Positions 52,605-59,668 of a stretch of DNA of 64,000 nucleotides are shown here, piece after piece. The notes under the pieces are model-generated. The model was given only the letters and a program-made list of their open reading frames with translations, searched no databases and was not told where the DNA came from. Source of the stretch: a virus. The position numbers were made by a program, and so were the translations under genes. Within the stretch, counting starts at the first letter, position 1; every line of letters begins with the position of its first letter. The stretch spans positions 1-64,000 of IMG/VR virus record IMGVR_UViG_3300047509_000221. One strand, given 5' to 3'.

Positions 52605-54643
52605 TGTCACGCACCCAGCCAAGTTTCGACCAGACGGACATGTTCCCTCCGGTCTCTGACTGGGTGGCACCGACGAGCCTGCCAGTGGTACCTGACGGCA
52701 CACTCGTGGCGATCGACACCGAGACCTGCGACCGGGGCCTCCAGCGCGGTCAGGCCCCCAGCTGGGTGAACCAGGACGGCTGGCTCTGCGGTGTCAGCTG
52801 GGCATGGGCGGGGGGAGACGGCTATGCCCCAATCAGGCATCCGGACACGCCGGGCTGCTTCGACCCAGACGTCGTCGGAGCGTGGCTCACTGACCTCTCC
52901 CGGCGCTGCCGAGTGGTCTTCCAGAACGGCCCGTACGACATGGGATGGACCGGTGTGCGGCCCGACCAGCCCGACGACGTCCACACGATGGCCGTCCTGC
53001 TCGACGAGAACCGGACCTACTACAACCTGGACGCCCTCTGCGAGTGGCAGGGCATCCCGGGCAAGGACGAGACCCTGCTGCGAGAGGCCGTGATCGCCTG
53101 CGGGGGCAATCCGAAGCGCGTCAAGGAGCACATACATCAGCTGGCCGGGCGGTACGTCGGTCCCTATGCCACGCAGGACGCCGTGTCGACTCTTATGCTG
53201 GCCGAGAGATTTCTGCCGCAGCTCGAGGCCAATGGCCTCGTTGAGGCATACGAGCTAGAGTGTGCGCTGACCCCGCACGTACTCGAGATGCGGCGGCGCG
53301 GCATACCGATCAACGTCGACCGGGCCGAGCAGAATCAGCAGCGGCTGAGGCAGCTTGCTGTGCAGGAACTTGCGGCCCTGACAGACATCCTCGGCCTGCG
53401 CCGAGGCGTCACCATCGAGAATGTCCGATCGCCCATCTGGCTCGAGCACACGTTCACCGAGCTCGGCGTTCCCTTCCCCCGTACAGCCAAGACGCGGCAG
53501 GGCAGCTTTGAGAAGGAGTGGTTGGAGAGATGTGCCCACCCTGCGGCCAGGCACATAGCCCAGGCACGGGCGCTGCACGACGGGGCCGAGAAGTTCATCG
53601 GCACCTACATCATGGAGCACCTGGACCGGGGTCGCATCCACGCGGAGATTCACCAGCTGCGCTCGGAGGAGGGCGGGACGCGGACGTTCCGGTTCTCGTA
53701 CAGCAATCCCCCTCTCCAGCAGATGAACAGGGCGGAGCCGGACCGCACCAATCCCGACCACCGCGACTACACGCCAGGCTTCATCGACATCGGGACGATG
53801 ATCAGGGAGTGCTTCGTGCCGGAGGACGGCTGCGTCTGGTCAGCACCAGACTACAGCCAGCAGGAGTATCGGCTCATCGTCCACTACTCGGCTCGGCTGG
53901 GACTGAAGAAGGCCGACGAGGCCGTGACCTACTACCAGGAGCACGAGGACGCGGACTTCCACAATCTCGTCGTTGAGATGACTGGCCTGCGCCGCAAGCG
54001 CGCCAAGGACTGCAACTTCGCCAAGGCGTTCGGCGCGGGCATCCCCAAGTTCGCCCTGATGACCGGCATGTCCCTGGAAGAGGCCGCTGAGACCATGGGC
54101 ACGTACGACGAGAAGCTGCCCTTCGTCGCCCAGCTGGGCGACCGCTGCAAGGTGATGGCTGACCGCAAGGGATACGTCCGCCTCCTGGACGGCAGGAGAA
54201 GGCGCTTCGACCAGTGGGAGGCGTCCTGGATACCGAAGGAGGAGTGGGAGGAGGGCCGCCTCGCCGGGCACATGATGACGCCCTGCAGTCTCGAGGAGGC
54301 CCACAAGCGACAGGCCATCCAGGATCACCCGTGGCGGGGCAAGCGCCTGCGCCGGGCGGACACCCGCAAGGCGGGCAACTCAATAATCCAGGGCGGTGCA
54401 GCTGTCCAGACAAAGAAGGCGCTTCTGCAGTGTGCCCGGGAGGGACTGCTCCCCATTCTGCAGATGCACGACGAGCTGTGCTTCTCGTCCTCCTCGCAGA
54501 GGGAGGCTGACAGGCCGGCAGAGATCATGAGGGACGTGGTGCCGCTCCTGGTTCCCGTCCGCGTGGACAACGTGCACGGCCCAGACTGGGGCCGAGCCAA
54601 GTACATGTACGAGGAGGCACAAAAAATGAGGGCCGCCCGCTAG
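52604..54643 (+). CDS. polA-like: Family A DNA polymerase with 3'-5' exonuclease domain (679 aa)
   Basis: The exonuclease domain starts with LVAIDTETCDRG (Asp-x-Glu) and continues through VVFQNGPYDMGWTG and RYVGPYATQDAVSTLMLAE. Polymerase motif A is APDYSQQEYRLIVHYS (about 410), motif B is RKRAKDCNFAKAFGAG (about 463) and motif C is LQMHDELCFSS (about 619). There is no 5' nuclease domain, as usual for phage enzymes. It is the replicase and must accept the modified pyrimidine if modification occurs at the nucleotide stage. TGATG coupling to the Nmad1 gene. Confidence 0.95.
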   Translation: MSRTQPSFDQTDMFPPVSDWVAPTSLPVVPDGTLVAIDTETCDRGLQRGQAPSWVNQDGWLCGVSWAWAGGDGYAPIRHPDTPGCFDPDVVGAWLTDLSRRCRVVFQNGPYDMGWTGVRPDQPDDVHTMAVLLDENRTYYNLDALCEWQGIPGKDETLLREAVIACGGNPKRVKEHIHQLAGRYVGPYATQDAVSTLMLAERFLPQLEANGLVEAYELECALTPHVLEMRRRGIPINVDRAEQNQQRLRQLAVQELAALTDILGLRRGVTIENVRSPIWLEHTFTELGVPFPRTAKTRQGSFEKEWLERCAHPAARHIAQARALHDGAEKFIGTYIMEHLDRGRIHAEIHQLRSEEGGTRTFRFSYSNPPLQQMNRAEPDRTNPDHRDYTPGFIDIGTMIRECFVPEDGCVWSAPDYSQQEYRLIVHYSARLGLKKADEAVTYYQEHEDADFHNLVVEMTGLRRKRAKDCNFAKAFGAGIPKFALMTGMSLEEAAETMGTYDEKLPFVAQLGDRCKVMADRKGYVRLLDGRRRRFDQWEASWIPKEEWEEGRLAGHMMTPCSLEEAHKRQAIQDHPWRGKRLRRADTRKAGNSIIQGGAAVQTKKALLQCAREGLLPILQMHDELCFSSSSQREADRPAEIMRDVVPLLVPVRVDNVHGPDWGRAKYMYEEAQKMRAAR

Positions 54644-54653
54644 GGCGACCCTC
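54628..54653. terminator. Terminator between polymerase and leftward gene
   Basis: GAGGG and GCCC pair with GGGC and CCCTC around a two-base internal mismatch. In the leftward direction the stem is followed after two bases by TTTTTT, so it is a good intrinsic terminator for the gene at 54676; it also overlaps the end of the polymerase gene. Confidence 0.7.
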
Positions 54654-54675
54654 GCGTAGGAGTGGTGGTGTGTGG

Positions 54676-55110
54676 TCAGGCCAGCTTGATGAAGCCGTGG
54701 GCGGTGTCCCACGTGATGTCGCGGATGGCCTTGCGCCGCCCGCCGCCGATCTTGCTGGCGGCCTCGACGTACTGGCCGACAGTCATCCCGGTCTTGTAGA
54801 GCCCGAACCGCCGTGCGGACTTGGAGCCCTTGGCCTTTGGGTTGCTGTCGGCGACCACGGTGATCGTGCGGTCGTCGCCCTCGCGGGCGCGGCGCACCGG
54901 GGCGAGGGTCCCGACCGGGCCGACGGTCACGGTCGCGCCGTCATCGTCGACGGTGAAGTCGTACCCCTTCGCCTCGAGCGCCGTCAGTGTGCGCTTGACG
55001 GCGGTGGAGTGGTCACTGAACTTGCTGACCTGACGGTCGGCGACGTTATTGTACACAGCCGCCAGCTGAACATTGGTGAGTGCGTTGAGGCGGGTCTCGA
55101 TCTTCGGCAT
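54676..55110 (-). CDS. Protein with NPK/GMT module (144 aa)
   Basis: The N-terminal half has ETRLNALTNVQLAAVYNNVA and KFSDHSTAVKRTLTALEAKG, a short helical domain I have seen paired with this module in other phage proteins. The C-terminus carries NPKAKGSKSARRFGLYKTG, MTVGQYV and DITWDTAHGFIKLA. AAGGAGA precedes the ATG, a promoter lies 30 bases further up and a terminator lies just past the stop, so it is an independent unit. Confidence 0.75.
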   Translation of the reverse strand: MPKIETRLNALTNVQLAAVYNNVADRQVSKFSDHSTAVKRTLTALEAKGYDFTVDDDGATVTVGPVGTLAPVRRAREGDDRTITVVADSNPKAKGSKSARRFGLYKTGMTVGQYVEAASKIGGGRRKAIRDITWDTAHGFIKLA

Positions 55111-55141
55111 ATCGGCTCTCCTTGGCAGTATGCTGTACCGG

Positions 55142-55170
55142 CTCATACACCTCATGAGCCAGAATGTAAA
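55142..55170 (-). promoter_or_regulatory. Leftward promoter TTTACA-17-TATGAG
   Basis: TTTACA and TATGAG on the minus strand with a 17-base spacer, 32 bases before the ATG at 55110. Confidence 0.65.
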
Positions 55171-55382
55171 GCACCATGAGCGACGGCGTCACCGAGAGAG
55201 TCCTTCGCATCGGCGGAGAGAGGCGCTGGCGCGGGAGAGAGGCGGAGCCCGGCGCTCGCTCCTGCTCAAGTGGGTTGTCCAGCTCAGGGAAGCGGCAGAC
55301 TCTCTGGAGAGGAGCGCACGTGGTCACTAGCCCATCGGTCGCTCTGCACGGTACAGTGGCCCGGACCACCGGGGGCGGGGCC

Positions 55383-56087
55383 ATGAGAATACTGCACGTC
55401 GACCACTGCGATGATCGATATCTGGAGATGGTACTCACGTGCCGGAACCACGAGCTCGTCGTCCACTACGCCGAGGACGGGGACGAGGCCATCAGCATTC
55501 TGGTCCGCGACCCCTACGAGGTGGCCATTGTCGCGCCGGGTCTCCAAGACTTCGAGGGCTGCGAACTCATCCGCCGTCTGCGGGCCTGCCGGGTCCACAT
55601 CCCAATCATCCTCCTCGGCGACAGGACGACGCCCGAGTACCGAGCGCGGGCGCTCTGGGACGGGGCCGACGATGTGCTGGACCTGCCGTGGGCGCGAGAC
55701 GAGATGGTCGCCCGCATCAAGAGCCTGGCCCGACGCTCCCACGGACACAGCAGCGGCATCCTCAAGGTCGGCCCGCTGATCGTCGACCAGGAGCGCATGC
55801 GAGTACTCCGGGTCGGGGTCGGCGGCGGCATGCCCATCGCCATGACCGAGAAGGAGTACCTCCTCCTCGAGCTGCTGGCCATGCGGGCCGGGCGCGTCTG
55901 CACCAAGCAGCAGATCATGGACCACCTGTACGGTGGCCGCGACGAGCCCGAGGAGAAGATCATCGACGTCTTCGTCTGCAAGATCCGCCGCAAACTCGGG
56001 GAGCTGTCCTGGGTGATCGGCACAGTCTGGGGCAGAGGCTATCTCCTCCGCACCGACCAGCCCTCCCCCGCCTATGTCGCGGCCTGA
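55383..56087 (+). CDS. CtrA-like response regulator without phosphorylation site (234 aa)
   Basis: It aligns end to end with Caulobacter CtrA (231 aa). The DNA-binding half is almost unchanged: MTEKEYLLLELLAMR, HLYGGRDEPEEKIIDVFVCK and GTVWGRGYLLRT. The receiver half keeps its fold but not its chemistry. Asp51 is Ala (IVAPGLQD for LLDLNLPD), the conserved Lys is Leu (DLPWARDEM for TKPFHKDEM), the Ser/Thr switch is Gly and the acidic pocket reads VDHCDD. The last two residues are Ala-Ala, as in CtrA, where they mark it for ClpXP. Start ATG follows a GGGG-rich leader; an open extension upstream is rejected. Confidence 0.93.
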   Translation: MRILHVDHCDDRYLEMVLTCRNHELVVHYAEDGDEAISILVRDPYEVAIVAPGLQDFEGCELIRRLRACRVHIPIILLGDRTTPEYRARALWDGADDVLDLPWARDEMVARIKSLARRSHGHSSGILKVGPLIVDQERMRVLRVGVGGGMPIAMTEKEYLLLELLAMRAGRVCTKQQIMDHLYGGRDEPEEKIIDVFVCKIRRKLGELSWVIGTVWGRGYLLRTDQPSPAYVAA

Positions 56088-56535
56088 CGACGGCCTCCGA
56101 CCGCTCTTCCACGGTCGGCTTCCTGACCTGCACTGGCAGGCCATCGAGCTCGGAGTGGTTGGGCGGGGGGTGCCCGACAGCAACTACTGCGGAGACGGGG
56201 CCGAGGGCTGGCTCGAGTTCAAGAGTACTGAGTCCCACAGTGTGGGGCTCAGGCCTGAGCAGGTGGGGTGGATACTGAGACGATGTCGCTCGGGCGGCAG
56301 GGTCTTCGTCGTGACCCGACGCCGGCACGACGGCGGACCCCTGCTGGGGCCTCCGTCGGACGAGCTGTGGATTCATGAGGGCTGGGATGCGGCAGTGCTG
56401 AAGGCGGAGGGTCTGAACGCGGCACCACCGGTCCTCCACCAGGAAGGAGGCCCCAGTCGCTGGGACTGGGGCCTCGTCAGGTCGGTACTTGTGGAGTGGG
56501 TACTCAGTCGGCGTGGTGGGCCTTCAGTGACCTGA
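56074..56535 (+). CDS. PD-(D/E)XK nuclease, Holliday junction resolvase-like (153 aa)
   Basis: GRGVPDSNYCGDGAEGWLEF then FKSTESHSVGLRPEQVGWIL and RVFVVTRRR give the Asp, the Glu-x-Lys pair (LEFK) and the QVGW helix typical of small VRR-NUC/resolvase-type nucleases. It overlaps the CtrA-like gene by 14 bases and so is translated with it. The ORF runs through a strong hairpin and overlaps the convergent gene at 56504, so the last 30 codons are uncertain. Confidence 0.78.
   Translation: MSRPDDGLRPLFHGRLPDLHWQAIELGVVGRGVPDSNYCGDGAEGWLEFKSTESHSVGLRPEQVGWILRRCRSGGRVFVVTRRRHDGGPLLGPPSDELWIHEGWDAAVLKAEGLNAAPPVLHQEGGPSRWDWGLVRSVLVEWVLSRRGGPSVT
56447..56475 (+). terminator. Perfect 12-bp hairpin inside 3' end of nuclease gene
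   Basis: GAGGCCCCAGTC pairs without mismatch with GACTGGGGCCTC over a five-base loop. It is placed where a terminator between the convergent genes would be expected, yet the nuclease frame continues 60 bases beyond it. Confidence 0.7.
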
Positions 56536-56884
56536 CCGTGTCGCGGTCGAGGGCGTACTCCTCAGGCTCGATGCGGCCCCTCCTAACATCCTCGGCCAGT
56601 CCGGCGAGGCTGTCGGCGAGGTGAATGCCGCCTGCGGTGTAGATGCCGTCAAGCGTCGGCTTGTCGTCGGGGAGCTCGGGGTCGATGTCCCACAGGAGAT
56701 CACCGCGAACCGGACAGCAGGTCATGCTCTCCGGACCCTCGTACACCACGAAGATGCCGAACCGACTGGCGCCACTGTCGCAGCACTGTGCGATGGCGTG
56801 GTGAACACCATCCTTGTGCTTGCCCCAGTACCCGAAGGCACTCGGGGTCTTCGCCAGATACACGCGCGTCTTCTCGCTAGTCAT
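56504..56884 (-). CDS. Hypothetical protein (126 aa)
   Basis: MTSEKTRVYLAKTPSAFGYW, GIFVVYEGPESMTCCPVRGD and DGIYTAGGIHLADSLAGLAE; mixed alpha/beta with a Cys pair in the middle and an acidic-basic helical end (VRRGRIEPEEYALDRDTVRS). GAGGAGA precedes the ATG, with its own promoter 65 bases upstream. No family is recognised. Confidence 0.65.
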   Translation of the reverse strand: MTSEKTRVYLAKTPSAFGYWGKHKDGVHHAIAQCCDSGASRFGIFVVYEGPESMTCCPVRGDLLWDIDPELPDDKPTLDGIYTAGGIHLADSLAGLAEDVRRGRIEPEEYALDRDTVRSLKAHHAD

Positions 56885-56949
56885 ACCAGTCTCCTCACGT
56901 TGTCAAAGAGCCGGTCACTCAGGTGACCGACGCCCTCGGCGGGCGTCCA

Positions 56950-56978
56950 ATTGTACACCGGATGGGTCAAAAAGTAAA
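56950..56978 (-). promoter_or_regulatory. Leftward promoter TTTACT-17-TACAAT
   Basis: Minus-strand TTTACT, 17-base spacer and TACAAT, one of the best -10 boxes in the window. It drives the gene at 56504 with a leader of about 60 bases. Confidence 0.75.
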
Positions 56979-57005
56979 GTCACTTGATCCACGGCCGACG
57001 CAAAA

Positions 57006-57033
57006 CGAGGCCCCGGTGGGAGCCGGGGCCTCG
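57006..57033 (-). terminator. Leftward intrinsic terminator
   Basis: CGAGGCCCCGG and CCGGGGCCTCG form an 11-pair stem with a six-base loop; in the leftward direction TTTTG follows. It closes the operon 57057-57524. Confidence 0.75.
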
Positions 57034-57056
57034 GTCTGGCGCGCGAATGGGGCGGA

Positions 57057-57185
57057 CTAGCGCGTCTGGAGAGTGGCCTCCGACCGGGCGAAAGCAGCGT
57101 TGATCGAGTGGGCGATGGCCGACATGGCGGCGAGGGCGATGAGGACCCCGACAAGGGTCACGAGACAGTACTCGGCAGTGCGCAT
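57057..57185 (-). CDS. Small membrane protein (42 aa)
   Basis: MRTAEYCLVTLVGVLIALAA has one hydrophobic segment; the rest is a short polar tail (HSINAAFARSEATLQTR). GGAGG precedes the ATG. It is the last gene of a three-gene cassette ending at a terminator. Confidence 0.6.
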   Translation of the reverse strand: MRTAEYCLVTLVGVLIALAAMSAIAHSINAAFARSEATLQTR

Positions 57186-57196
57186 GATGTGGCCTC

Positions 57197-57286
57197 CTAG
57201 CTGGCGACGGCGGTGAAGAGGAAGATGAAGACGTAGAAGCCAGCCATGCCGGCGAGTACGATGAGGGCGGCGCGGGTCCGTGTCAC
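57197..57286 (-). CDS. Membrane micro-protein (29 aa)
   Basis: VTRTRAALIVLAGMAGFYVF, then IFLFTAVAS: a single membrane helix with a basic start. TAGGAGG lies six bases before the GTG, a strong ribosome binding site that makes this tiny gene credible. Confidence 0.55.
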   Translation of the reverse strand: MTRTRAALIVLAGMAGFYVFIFLFTAVAS

Positions 57287-57296
57287 GTGATACCTC

Positions 57297-57524
57297 CTAC
57301 CTTGTGCGTGCCTGGCGCACAAGGCGCTGGGCCATCTTGACGTTGTTCAGGAGCGAGCGGTGGTCGCTCGCGGAGCCGGGGACGGTGATGATGCCCCGGC
57401 GCTGGCCGCCCGCCTCGCTCCAGAGAACGCGCGGGTGGCGGCGGCTGCGGTCTATGCTGACGTCGCGGACGCCCATCTCACGGATGGCACTGGCGACTGC
57501 CTCGGCGATGTCTTGCTTGGCCAT
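57297..57524 (-). CDS. Small dsRBD/HicA-like protein (75 aa)
   Basis: MAKQDIAEAVASAIREMGVR, DRSRRHPRVLWSEAGGQRRG, IITVPGSASDHRSLLNNVKM. A helix, a strand with HPRV, a second strand with IITVPGS and a final helix are the order of HicA-like folds, but the catalytic His of HicA toxins (GSHH) is not obvious. First gene of a cassette with promoter and leader CCGAGGAGACCCAGTC. Confidence 0.6.
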   Translation of the reverse strand: MAKQDIAEAVASAIREMGVRDVSIDRSRRHPRVLWSEAGGQRRGIITVPGSASDHRSLLNNVKMAQRLVRQARTR

Positions 57525-57554
57525 GACTGGGTCTCCTCGGCTGGTGACCCAAGT

Positions 57555-57583
57555 CTTGTACGCCCATTGGCCCATGGTGTAAA
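57555..57583 (-). promoter_or_regulatory. Leftward promoter TTTACA-17-TACAAG
   Basis: Minus-strand TTTACA and TACAAG 17 bases apart, about 31 bases ahead of the ATG at 57524. Confidence 0.7.
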
Positions 57584-57597
57584 GCGAATTGTTCAGT

Positions 57598-57623
57598 GGA
57601 CCCCCGGCCCCGATCGGGGGTCC
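57598..57623 (-). terminator. Hairpin terminator of the 57632 gene
   Basis: GGACCCCCG pairs with CGGGGGTCC over an eight-base loop, between the stop at 57632 and the next promoter. No long T-run. Confidence 0.6.
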
Positions 57624-57631
57624 GGGTACGA

Positions 57632-57859
57632 CTACACGGTCTCGGTCTGGAGAACCTCCAGGCTGCGGCGAATGGGCACCTGCTCGATGTTCTGCTGGCC
57701 CTGCGCCTTGGACATCGCGTCCGTGCTGGTCTCGTAGAACAGCGTCTGGGCGCTCAGCGGCCCGAACACCACCTTGCCGGCGCTGCTCAGGTACGCCCAG
57801 TTGTCCGTGCCCTTCTGGCGCAGACCAATGACCGTGTCGCTGTGGTTCTTCTGCTGCAT
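57632..57859 (-). CDS. Hypothetical protein (75 aa)
   Basis: MQQKNHSDTVIGLRQKGTDN, WAYLSSAGKVVFGPLSAQTL, YETSTDAMSKAQGQQNIEQV. Strand, turn and strand first, helix later. AGAGGAGAC precedes the ATG. Independent unit with its own promoter and hairpin. No family is recognised. Confidence 0.6.
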   Translation of the reverse strand: MQQKNHSDTVIGLRQKGTDNWAYLSSAGKVVFGPLSAQTLFYETSTDAMSKAQGQQNIEQVPIRRSLEVLQTETV

Positions 57860-57893
57860 AGGTAGTCTCCTCTGAGGTCCCACCCCGACGGGC

Positions 57894-57923
57894 ACCCTAC
57901 GCCCGCGCGCCGTGGTCCGTAAA
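57894..57923 (-). promoter_or_regulatory. Leftward promoter TTTACG-18-TAGGGT
   Basis: Minus-strand TTTACG and TAGGGT 18 bases apart, 35 bases before the ATG at 57859. The -10 is weak. Confidence 0.5.
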
Positions 57924-57927
57924 GGGC

Positions 57928-58143
57928 CTAGACGACGATGTCGACGACCCTGGAGACGCGGACCACCTCTGCCTCGGGGTGGCTCCTGAGAATGATGGCG
58001 AGCTCCTCGTCGTCCTCCTCGAAGAACGTGGTGACGGGGGACATGGGACCCCACTCGCAGAATTCGTCGTCGTGCGTCAGACGCATGAACATGTCGCTGT
58101 CGCGGCGACGGACGGCGGCTGCCGTGTCGACGTGTGTTCTCAT
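57928..58143 (-). CDS. Hypothetical protein (71 aa)
   Basis: MRTHVDTAAAVRRRDSDMFM, RLTHDDEFCEWGPMSPVTTF, FEEDDEELAIILRSHPEAEV. Acidic middle, a beta-like end (VVRVSRVVDIVV). The ribosome binding site is poor and a hairpin lies just upstream, so expression may depend on readthrough. Confidence 0.5.
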   Translation of the reverse strand: MRTHVDTAAAVRRRDSDMFMRLTHDDEFCEWGPMSPVTTFFEEDDEELAIILRSHPEAEVVRVSRVVDIVV

Positions 58144-58151
58144 CACGCGGT

Positions 58152-58181
58152 GGGGACCCCAGTGGCCAGACCGGGGTCCCC
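58152..58181 (-). terminator. Hairpin downstream of the 58232 gene
   Basis: GGGGACCCC pairs with GGGGTCCCC over a 12-base loop. A second, shorter hairpin (CTCCCC/GGGGAG) lies a few bases to its right. Confidence 0.55.
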
Positions 58182-58231
58182 CTCCGAGCGCTCCCCGATG
58201 GGGAGGGGGTGGGTTGTGGCGCCCGGAGTTC

Positions 58232-58495
58232 TCATCGCGCCCTCTCCCTCATCGGCGTCAGCGGAACCCAGCCGTCTCTCCAGCGGTAGTCCAGCCTGCC
58301 CTCGTACACGTCCCGCTGCTGCTCCTCGCTCATGTGGTCGCCGGGGCAGTCGTGCGGAAGAGTCCCCTCCGCGCCACCACAGCGCTCGCAGGCGTACAGG
58401 GTGCAGAGGTGACAGATGCCTGCAGCGCAGGACTCAGTGTCACCTGGACACCGGACACGCTTGTGTCCGTGAAAGTGAAGGATGATGGCGGTCAT
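58232..58495 (-). CDS. Small cysteine-rich phage protein (87 aa)
   Basis: MTAIILHFHGHKRVRCPGDT, GICHLCTLYACERCGGAEGT, LPHDCPGDHMSEEQQRDVYE, GRLDYRWRDGW. The block CxxCxxxxCxxCGGxEGxLPxxCPG is typical of a small zinc-binding protein found in many phages, function unknown. Own promoter with a very short leader. Confidence 0.7.
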   Translation of the reverse strand: MTAIILHFHGHKRVRCPGDTESCAAGICHLCTLYACERCGGAEGTLPHDCPGDHMSEEQQRDVYEGRLDYRWRDGWVPLTPMRERAR

Positions 58496-58511
58496 CTCGA
58501 TCTCCGACCCT

Positions 58512-58540
58512 AGCATACCCGATGAAGACCCGGTGCGAAA
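58512..58540 (-). promoter_or_regulatory. Leftward promoter TTTCGC-17-TATGCT
   Basis: Minus-strand TTTCGC and TATGCT with a 17-base spacer. The predicted transcript start lies only about ten bases before the ATG at 58495, so the ribosome site would be at the 5' end of the message. Confidence 0.5.
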
Positions 58541-58550
58541 GGGGGCCGTC

Positions 58551-59027
58551 TTAGGAGCCCTTGCGCAGGACGCGCTCAGCCACGGTCGGGGCCGTCTGGG
58601 GCGGGGCCTCCACGCGCTCTCTGGGCGTCGAGGCGAGGGTGGATATCGCCCCGAGAAGAGAGCGCTCGGCGTCCACCTGCCTCGTCGTCGACCCGCCGAG
58701 ATTGTAGGACAGGTGCGTGAGCCTGCGACCCTGTCGCCTCGCCTTGCGGCCGATGCTGCGGCGGGCCTGCTCGCCTATTCTGGGCACTTCGGTAGACGTC
58801 ATCTTGCGAATACCGAGGCCACGCACAGTCTCGAACCGCATCCCAGTCCGACGCTCAACGTGCCTCCGGGCCTGGATGAGGGAGTAGCTGCTGGCGTCTA
58901 TGGGACACTTCGCGACGTCGGCCAGTAGGACGTAATCCGCGATGGCGTCCATTGACAACTCAGACAGCACCTGAGACAGGGCTGCTATCTCTCGCTGTCT
59001 GGTGGGGTTCTTCCTGAACTGGATCAT
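58551..59027 (-). CDS. Hypothetical basic protein (158 aa)
   Basis: MIQFRKNPTRQREIAALSQV, helix, then QARRHVERRTGMRFETVRGL and GEQARRSIGRKARRQGRRL. It matches my memory of an uncharacterised phage family with a helical N-terminus, a FETVRGxGI turn and a very basic helix, suggesting nucleic acid binding. Its leader carries the CGCA-type short repeats described under 59040-59095. Confidence 0.65.
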   Translation of the reverse strand: MIQFRKNPTRQREIAALSQVLSELSMDAIADYVLLADVAKCPIDASSYSLIQARRHVERRTGMRFETVRGLGIRKMTSTEVPRIGEQARRSIGRKARRQGRRLTHLSYNLGGSTTRQVDAERSLLGAISTLASTPRERVEAPPQTAPTVAERVLRKGS

Positions 59028-59039
59028 GATGGTCTCTCC

Positions 59040-59095
59040 TGATGTGCGTTGCGGTGTGGTGCGCGGTGCGGTACGGTGACGTGTGGCGCCGCGTC
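59040..59095 (-). repeat. Short block of degenerate CACCGCA-type repeats
   Basis: On the minus strand words such as CACCGCAACGCAC, CACCGCGCACC and GTACCGCACC follow each other without fixed spacing, between the hairpin at 59096 and the ribosome site of the 58551 gene. The same vocabulary fills 59669-60128. Confidence 0.5.
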
Positions 59096-59112
59096 GCTAC
59101 GCGAAGCGTAGC
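59096..59112 (-). terminator. Hairpin just after the 59117 gene
   Basis: GCTACGC, loop of three, GCGTAGC: seven perfect pairs starting five bases past the stop codon. Short, no T-run. Confidence 0.45.
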
Positions 59113-59116
59113 TTGC

Positions 59117-59668
59117 TCAATCCCACTTGAAATTGCTGACCTCGTATCTTCCGAAGTATCCCCCCCGCTCGGGACGGAAGCGTCCGACCCCGACGGCGAG
59201 CCCGGCATAGCGAACTGCCTCCTCGAACACGTCAGGAGTGATCTCGTCGGCCAGGACGTGGAACTGGACCACTCCGTCCCAGTCGTCGATGCGGGGGAAG
59301 GTGCGCCACACGCGCTTGCCGGAGCCGCGAACACCGTCGGCGTTGGCATGAATGCGCTCGGGCTGAATTTCGTCCTCACTGGCAATTGGCACGTTCTTCG
59401 TGACAATGACGCCGCTCTCGAAGAACTTGGTGTAGGTGGACTTGCCCTTGCCGGGTATCTGACGCCCCAGCATCTTGGCGGCTCGGTCGACGCCCATCTT
59501 GAAGGCCATCGCAGGAACGACGACCATGCCATTCTCGATGTGGGCCTTCTGCCTCCAGGTGCGCTTCTCGTAGTCGTCGGGCGTCTCTCTGTTCAGCTTC
59601 TCGGCGCAGTGTGCGCGACTGGCACTGTACGGTGCCTGTCCGACAAAGGTAACGGTGCAAGTTCTCAT
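59117..59668 (-). CDS. Conserved-type protein of unknown function (183 aa)
   Basis: MRTCTVTFVGQAPYSASRAH, RTWRQKAHIENGMVVVPAMA, KMGVDRAAKMLGRQIPGKGK, FFESGVIVTKNVPI, and a C-terminal WDGVVQFHVLADEITPDVFE, AVGVGRFRPERGGYFGRYEV. The VVQFHVLADEIT...GVGRFRPxxxGxxGRF block recurs in phage proteins I have seen, without known function; the strand order with FRP and Gly-rich end resembles RNA/ssDNA-binding RRM-type folds. Its transcript would have a leader of about 450 bases full of short repeats. Confidence 0.65.
   Translation of the reverse strand: MRTCTVTFVGQAPYSASRAHCAEKLNRETPDDYEKRTWRQKAHIENGMVVVPAMAFKMGVDRAAKMLGRQIPGKGKSTYTKFFESGVIVTKNVPIASEDEIQPERIHANADGVRGSGKRVWRTFPRIDDWDGVVQFHVLADEITPDVFEEAVRYAGLAVGVGRFRPERGGYFGRYEVSNFKWD

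Noticed and set aside
55176-55382. N-terminal extension of the CtrA-like protein
   Set aside because: Open but Arg/Gly/Ser-rich, absent from CtrA proteins, and the ATG at 55383 gives the family's length and first residues (MRILHVD).
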